Source: Candidatus Altarchaeum sp. CG2_30_32_3053 (GTDB lineage: Archaea > Altiarchaeota > Altiarchaeia > Altiarchaeales > Altiarchaeaceae). From it: 12,613 nt of DNA. Shown here in pieces: positions 6,468 through 12,613 of this stretch. The stretch lies in the NCBI GenBank assembly GCA_001873845.1, contig MNZY01000038.1:1-12613 (forward strand). The letters are read 5' to 3'. Below the pieces are notes generated by a model that saw only the letters and a program-made list of their open reading frames with translations, had not been told where the DNA came from and made no database searches. Position 1 is the first letter of the stretch; each line of letters opens with the position of its first letter. A program made the position numbers and the translations under genes.

Positions 6468-6720
6468 CAAACTTGTTTAAAAATGAACGAACATCAGTGA
6501 GTGTATTTTTGAAATTTTCACAGGAAATTTTGTCACCTCGTTCCGTTCGGAGATTTAAAATTTCTAACAAAATTTAAAATAAGATTTAAAATCTTATAGA
6601 TTTTCAGTATTTCAAAAACCTCACAGATTTTTTAAAGATTGAAACCGAGGGTTTCAGTATTTCAAAATTTCATTTTGAAAATACCCTCTGAATAGTTACC
6701 TGTTCTTTTAACAGCGATTT
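6468..6720. other. Non-coding convergent intergenic region with several hairpins
   Basis: No gene is visible. The stretch holds a perfect 9-bp-arm palindrome ATAAGATTT-A-AAATCTTAT (6579-6597), a hairpin GAAACC-GAG-GGTTTC (6641-6655), and a longer overlapping hairpin closed by GAGGGT and ACCCTC (6647-6688, with inner arms TATTTCAAAAT and ATTTTGAAAATA). The two hairpins share bases and are mutually exclusive. TTCAGTATTTCAAAA is repeated at 6603-6617 and 6653-6667. Part of 6477-6513 resembles the core of the inverted-repeat element at 2351-2498. Termination of the rRNA transcript may occur here, but I cannot point to the site. Confidence 0.5.
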
Positions 6721-6852
6721 TGGTTGAGTAGCAAATAGAAGTAGGCCATTAATTTAATTAAAATTTTAATTATAAATTTTTATTTAATCCACAAAATTTA
6801 ATTAATAATTCACAAGAATAAAAGTGGCCTACTTTCATATGCTACATAACCA
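6721..6852. repeat. Large inverted repeat 3' of the 23S gene
   Basis: Arms 6721-6749 and 6824-6852 are complementary at 23 of 29 positions, including GTAGC near the ends and AAGTAGGCCA at the inner end. The 74 bp between them is very AT-rich and itself partly self-complementary. It lies immediately downstream of the 23S processing stem on the rRNA-sense strand. It could be a processing or termination hairpin of the pre-rRNA, or a second short inverted-repeat element. Confidence 0.65.
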
Positions 6853-6863
6853 ACCATAACTAT

Positions 6864-6881
6864 AAACCATACATAAACAAC
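6864..6881 (-). other. 23S processing stem, 3' arm
   Basis: AAACCATACATAAACAAC on the plus strand is exactly complementary to 9777-9794, an 18-bp perfect match across about 2.9 kb that brackets the 23S gene. In archaea such helices form the bulge-helix-bulge cut by the tRNA-splicing endonuclease to release and circularise pre-23S rRNA. Just inside the arms the match resumes (TCGTCA and GGGGAC on both sides). Confidence 0.85.
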
Positions 6882-6883
6882 TT

Positions 6884-9776
<2,893 letters not shown>

Positions 9777-9794
9777 GTTGTTTATGTATGGTTT
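9777..9794 (-). other. 23S processing stem, 5' arm
   Basis: GTTGTTTATGTATGGTTT is the exact complement of 6864-6881. The pair brackets the 23S gene and marks the pre-23S 5' processing site. Confidence 0.85.
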
Positions 9795-10133
9795 CATATT
9801 AATTATCAACCCTTCATCCTCAAACATATAATATTTTGAGGATTGCACGTAAAATGTAAAAATGTGAATATAAAATTTATAATTTAAATATAAAAATTTC
9901 AACAAAGTTAAAGCTCTGAAAGACAGCGTGATGAATAGATGTTGAATTTATAAAGAATTCACCACATTTCAAAATTTCATATGTTAGTAAGTTATAGGTC
10001 CGTCAACTACCAACTAATAAATTAATTGGCTTGTAACCGGTTACTTCCAAAATTTCCAACCGATACATTCGGCCGGTTGACATCACAGTACGACCGTTAG
10101 CAGAGGATTTCTATTATTCGACCTTGCACAGCC
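9795..10133 (-). other. tRNA-23S spacer, 23S-proximal part
   Basis: This is non-coding pre-rRNA spacer. It begins AT-rich with a strong hairpin of 9-bp arms (9816-9824 with 9835-9843, ATCCTCAAA and its complement). From about 9990 it becomes less AT-rich: an imperfect inverted repeat CCAACTAATAAATTAATTGG (10010-10029), a perfect 12-bp palindrome GTAACCGGTTAC (10033-10044), and a hairpin with arms CAACCG and CGGTTG (10057-10062 with 10074-10079). No tRNA and no 5S motifs were seen. Confidence 0.55.
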
Positions 10134-10267
10134 TGCACTTTTGAGAGTGCTTATTTTACATCTCCTGCCATCGCTGGCAACTTGCCAAAAAGTGCAAACG
10201 TGTTTGGATCACAGGAAGAAACCGTATCTTTTACAGAAGTAAAAGTGCCTTTATCCTCTCCAAACAC
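10134..10267 (-). ncRNA. Candidate structured RNA in the tRNA-Ala/23S spacer
   Basis: Two adjacent closed stem-loop domains can be drawn on the rRNA-sense strand. Domain 1 is closed by a perfect 9-bp stem (10259-10267 with 10200-10208) and contains a perfect 7-bp hairpin (10239-10245 with 10228-10234, four-base loop). Domain 2 is closed by another perfect 9-bp stem (10188-10196 with 10134-10142) and contains the hairpin TGCCA-GCGA-TGGCA, a GNRA tetraloop on a 5-bp stem (10166-10179). The local base composition is richer in G and C than the flanks. I could not match it to RNase P RNA, SRP RNA or 5S rRNA. It may be a stable spacer by-product, a guide RNA or a processing structure. Confidence 0.4.
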
Positions 10268-10379
10268 CAATTAATTTAGATTTTAATTAAATATATTAAC
10301 AGCAAATTCATCTGACTAATCAATTAGTCAGTTTTCTTTGCCAGTTCATATAAAAGCACATAAATTTATAAAATCACGA

Positions 10380-10451
10380 TGGACTCGCCGAGATTCGGAC
10401 TCGGGGCCTCCCGAGTGCAAGTCGGGCACTCTACCGCTGAGCTACGAGCCC
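10380..10451 (-). tRNA. tRNA-Ala (anticodon TGC)
   Basis: The 72-nt cloverleaf is complete. The acceptor GGGCTCG pairs with CGAGTCC and includes the G3:U70 wobble recognised by alanyl-tRNA synthetase, with discriminator A73. The anticodon stem CCCGA/TCGGG carries loop CTTGCAC, anticodon TGC. CCA is not encoded. The T loop is TCCGAAT, so position 55 is C instead of the near-universal T. A tRNA-Ala(TGC) between 16S and 23S is the classic euryarchaeal arrangement, and the tRNA is released from the pre-rRNA by RNase P and tRNase Z. Confidence 0.96.
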
Positions 10452-10504
10452 AATGAGTAAGAGTAAATTTATGTTTTACTTTCCTGACTGATATTTCAGA
10501 TATT

Positions 10505-10530
10505 TTATTATTGAAAATAGCACAAGCATA
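10505..10530 (-). other. 16S processing stem, 3' arm
   Basis: This segment is complementary to 12049-12074 at 20 of 26 positions, with an unbroken 11-bp run (TTATTATTGAA with its complement). The pair brackets the 16S gene as expected for the archaeal bulge-helix-bulge processing stem. Confidence 0.7.
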
Positions 10531-10559
10531 CAAATGAGTATTTTTGTATTTATTAAACT

Positions 10560-12025
10560 GGAGGTGATTCAGCCGCAGATTCCCCTACGGCTACCTTGTT
10601 ACGACTTAGCCCTTCTTGCGAACATGATGTTCGACACTACCTTATGATAGCGCCTCACATTACGCCCACTCGCTTGGCTTGACGGGCGGTGTGTGCAAGG
10701 AGCGGGGACATATTCACCGCAAGATGTTAACTTACGGTTACTAGGGATTTCATCTTCATGAGGGTGAGTTACAACCATCAATCCGAACTAAGGTATGATT
10801 TGGGGGATTGGCTCCTCCTTTCGGAGTTGCAGCCCATTGTTCATATCATTGTAGTCCACGTGTAGCCCAAGGGATTCGGAGCATACTGACCTATCATCGC
10901 CCATTCCTTCCTCTGACTCGTCGCCAGCGGTCCCTTCATAGTGCCCGTTCAAAGATGGACGGTAGCAAATGAAAGTATGGGTCTCGCTCGTTAACCCACT
11001 TAAGGGTACGCCTTACGGTACGAGCTGACGGTGGCCATGCACTACCTCTCGGCTCGTCAAGCAAGATCTTAAATCTGACTGTCATTCTGCCGTCGCCCCT
11101 GGTGAGTTGTCTGGCGTTGTATCCAATTAAACCGCAGACTCCACCCCTTGTGGTGCTCCTCCGCCAATTCCTTTAAGTTTCAGCCTTGCGACCGTACTCC
11201 CCAGACGGTGGACTTAACGGTTTTCCTTCAGCACTGCGGGAGCCCTAAGCACCCGCAATACACAGTCCACATAGTTTACGGCTAGGACTACACAGGTATC
11301 TAATCTGTTTTGCTCCCCTAGCTTTCGTTCCTCACCGTCAGGCATGTTCTAGTTGGACGCCTTCGCCCAGATGGTCCTTCTAGGATTATAGGATTTCGCC
11401 CCTACCCCAGAAATACCTCCAACCTCTCCCATCCTCTAGCCTCTCAGTATCTCTTGCCCGTCCTACTGTTAAGCAGCAGGATTTCACAAAAGACTTAAGA
11501 AACCGGCTACGAACGCTTTAAGCCCAATAATAGTGAGTATCACTCGGGCCTCCAGTATTACCGCGGCGGCTGGCACTGGCATTGCCCGGCCCTTATTCGC
11601 AGTGTTTCTTACACACTACAAAATCCTCCTAATGGAGGAACTTGGAGTCCCCTCCTCACGCTTTCGCGCATTGGGAAGGTTTCGCGCCTGCTGCGCCCCG
11701 TGGGGCCTGGATCCTTGTCTCAGTATCCATCTCCCCGCTTCCACTCCCATGGCGGGTACGGATCATAGGTATGGTGGTCTGTTACACCGCCATCTGCCTA
11801 ATCCGCCATAGATCCATCCACAAACGCTTACGCTTTCAATGTGAGTCATTCCAGAACATCACATCTATGCGGCATTATCATCAGTTTTCCGATGTTATTC
11901 CGTATTTATGGGCAGGTTATCTATGTTTTACTGAGCTGGTCGCCGATACTACTTGCGTAGCATTTGACTTGCATGGCTTAATCGGACTCCAATAGCAATA
12001 CTCTCCAGCAGGATCGACTGGATTT
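10560..12025 (-). rRNA. rrs: 16S ribosomal RNA
   Basis: This is a full-length archaeal 16S gene of about 1,466 nt on the minus strand. Landmarks from 5' to 3' are TCCAGTCGATCCTGCTGGAG (near 12006-12024, a variant of the usual TTCCGGTTGATCC), GTGCCAGCCGCCGCGGTAATAC (near 11553-11574), AGATTAGATACC (near 11297), AACTTAAAGGAATTGGCGGAG (near 11159-11180), TTGCACACACCGCCCGTCAAG (near 10677-10700) and GTCGTAACAAGGTAGCCGTAG. It ends in ATCACCTCC, so the anti-Shine-Dalgarno sequence is intact. Mature ends are set by comparison and are approximate. Changes at otherwise conserved sites include ACCTG for ACCCG near 11297 and TGAATCACCTCC for TGGATCACCTCC at the 3' end. The open frames inside (10599-10781, 11533-11995) are not genes. 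Confidence 0.97.
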
Positions 12026-12048
12026 ATAGTCGCAAAGCAACACACTTA

Positions 12049-12074
12049 TACGCTTGTTTTGCCTTCAATAATAA
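12049..12074 (-). other. 16S processing stem, 5' arm
   Basis: This is the partner of 10505-10530. TTCAATAATAA at its outer end pairs without mismatch. It lies about 25 nt upstream of the mature 16S 5' end. Confidence 0.7.
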
Positions 12075-12195
12075 ACTATCACAATAAAATTTCAAATGTT
12101 CTCATACCCTGACATTGCACAGCAATCGTGACGATTATTTATTATTTCCGGTCTTAATTGAATTGCTTTAATGTCTAAAACTTAATAACAATGTG
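12075..12195 (-). other. Pre-rRNA leader between promoter array and 16S
   Basis: This non-coding leader lies between the proximal promoter copy and the 16S processing stem. It contains a small hairpin ATTGC-ACA-GCAAT (12114-12126). I see no ORF and no further TATA consensus as strong as those in the array. Confidence 0.5.
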
Positions 12196-12329
12196 ACAAC
12201 TCTTTCATAGCACATCGCTCAATGTTCCCAAAATTTTATCTCAAAGCGATAGTCCTCTAAGTTGTTAAATTTATTTGTTAAACCCTTCATCAATTTTATT
12301 AATTTTGGGGTTTATAAATTAGTTAAAGG

Positions 12330-12337
12330 TATATAAA
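12330..12337 (-). promoter_or_regulatory. rRNA promoter TATA box, copy 1 (proximal)
   Basis: The minus strand reads TTTATATA, the archaeal consensus. Transcription should start about 25 nt downstream, near 12304, giving a leader of about 280 nt before mature 16S. A weaker TATA-like box (AATTTATAAA, 12311-12320) follows within the same unit. Confidence 0.75.
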
Positions 12338-12510
12338 TATTAAATAAAAATTGGGTGTCAAAATTTAAAATTTTTAACAACTCTTTCATAGCACATCGCT
12401 CAATGTTCCCAAAATTTTATCTCAAAGCGATAGTCCTCTAAGTTGTTAAATTTATTTGTTAAACCCTTCATCAATTTTATTAATTTTGGGGTTTATAAAT
12501 TAGTTAAAGG

Positions 12511-12518
12511 TATATAAA
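12511..12518 (-). promoter_or_regulatory. rRNA promoter TATA box, copy 2
   Basis: The same TTTATATA lies exactly 181 bp upstream of copy 1, in identical context. Transcripts from here would read through the proximal promoter. A third copy is predicted just beyond the right edge of the window. Confidence 0.75.
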
Positions 12519-12613
12519 TATTAAATAAAAATTGGGTGTCAAAATTTAAAATTTTTAACAACTCTTTCATAGCACATCGCTCAATGTTCCCAAAATTTTA
12601 TCTCAAAGCGATA

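Larger units (their letters stand above)
12196..12613 (-). repeat. Tandem array of identical 181-bp units upstream of 16S
   Basis: Units start at 12196, 12377 and 12558, each beginning ACAACTCTTTCATAGCACAT, with a period of exactly 181 bp. The first two are complete and I find no difference between them. The third runs off the window after 56 bp, so the true copy number is unknown. Each complete unit carries a consensus archaeal TATA box on the rRNA strand, so the array is best read as tandem rRNA promoters. Confidence 0.93.

Noticed and set aside
6626..6655. GGTTTCAATCTTTAAA on the minus strand, resembling the end of an archaeal CRISPR repeat
   Set aside because: There is no regularly spaced second copy and no cas gene.
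9990..10267. RNase P RNA or SRP RNA in the tRNA-23S spacer
   Set aside because: I could not find the GAGGAAAGTCC-type and matching 3' core motifs of RNase P RNA, nor the helix 8 GGAG/GCAGC motifs of SRP RNA, and the ends do not pair as expected. A covariance search would be decisive.
11533..11995. Overlapping plus-strand ORFs inside the 16S gene
   Set aside because: They are antisense to conserved 16S sequence, as is the minus-strand ORF at 10599-10781, which is in the sense strand of 16S.

Overview
The window comes from an AT-rich archaeal chromosome. Four things point to Archaea: a 16S gene with archaeal signatures (the 519-region form GCCAGCCGCCGCGG), a 16S - tRNA-Ala(TGC) - 23S order, inverted-repeat processing stems around both large rRNAs, and protein genes of archaeal type (uL14, FEN-1 ending in a PCNA box, a DUF39/CBS homocysteine-biosynthesis protein). 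TATA boxes lie about 23-38 nt before several start codons and Shine-Dalgarno motifs are missing, which suggests mostly leaderless mRNAs. I cannot place the lineage. The operon order and the homocysteine protein fit a euryarchaeal or Altiarchaeota/DPANN-type organism, but that is inference.

Layout. Positions 1-250 hold AT-rich direct and tandem repeats. From 255 to 5120 everything is on the minus strand: an unknown membrane-anchored protein, ribosomal protein uL14 outside its usual operon, a PHP-domain metal hydrolase, a dead HinfI/CcrM-like (probably GANTC) restriction-modification pair, and the homocysteine-biosynthesis protein. The restriction gene is split by a 148-bp inverted-repeat element (2351-2498) and has lost its 3' end. 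The methyltransferase has a TGA at a conserved Trp and a one-base frameshift in an A-run. A divergent promoter region (5121-5397) leads to fen1 on the plus strand (5398-6366).

fen1 converges on the rRNA operon, which is read on the minus strand from the right edge: an array of identical 181-bp repeats, each complete copy with a consensus TATA box (12196-12613, running off the window), then a leader, 16S, tRNA-Ala, a structured spacer and 23S. No 5S gene is seen after the 23S. The 500 bp between fen1 and the 23S is non-coding and full of hairpins.

Points of most interest: two adjacent substitutions at near-invariant peptidyl-transferase positions (A2503/U2504 equivalents read CC), a GAAA sarcin-ricin loop, the homogenised rRNA promoter array, a compact structured RNA candidate in the tRNA-23S spacer, and the transposon-scarred restriction-modification remnant. 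I found no CRISPR array, no intact defence system and no clear new multi-gene system.
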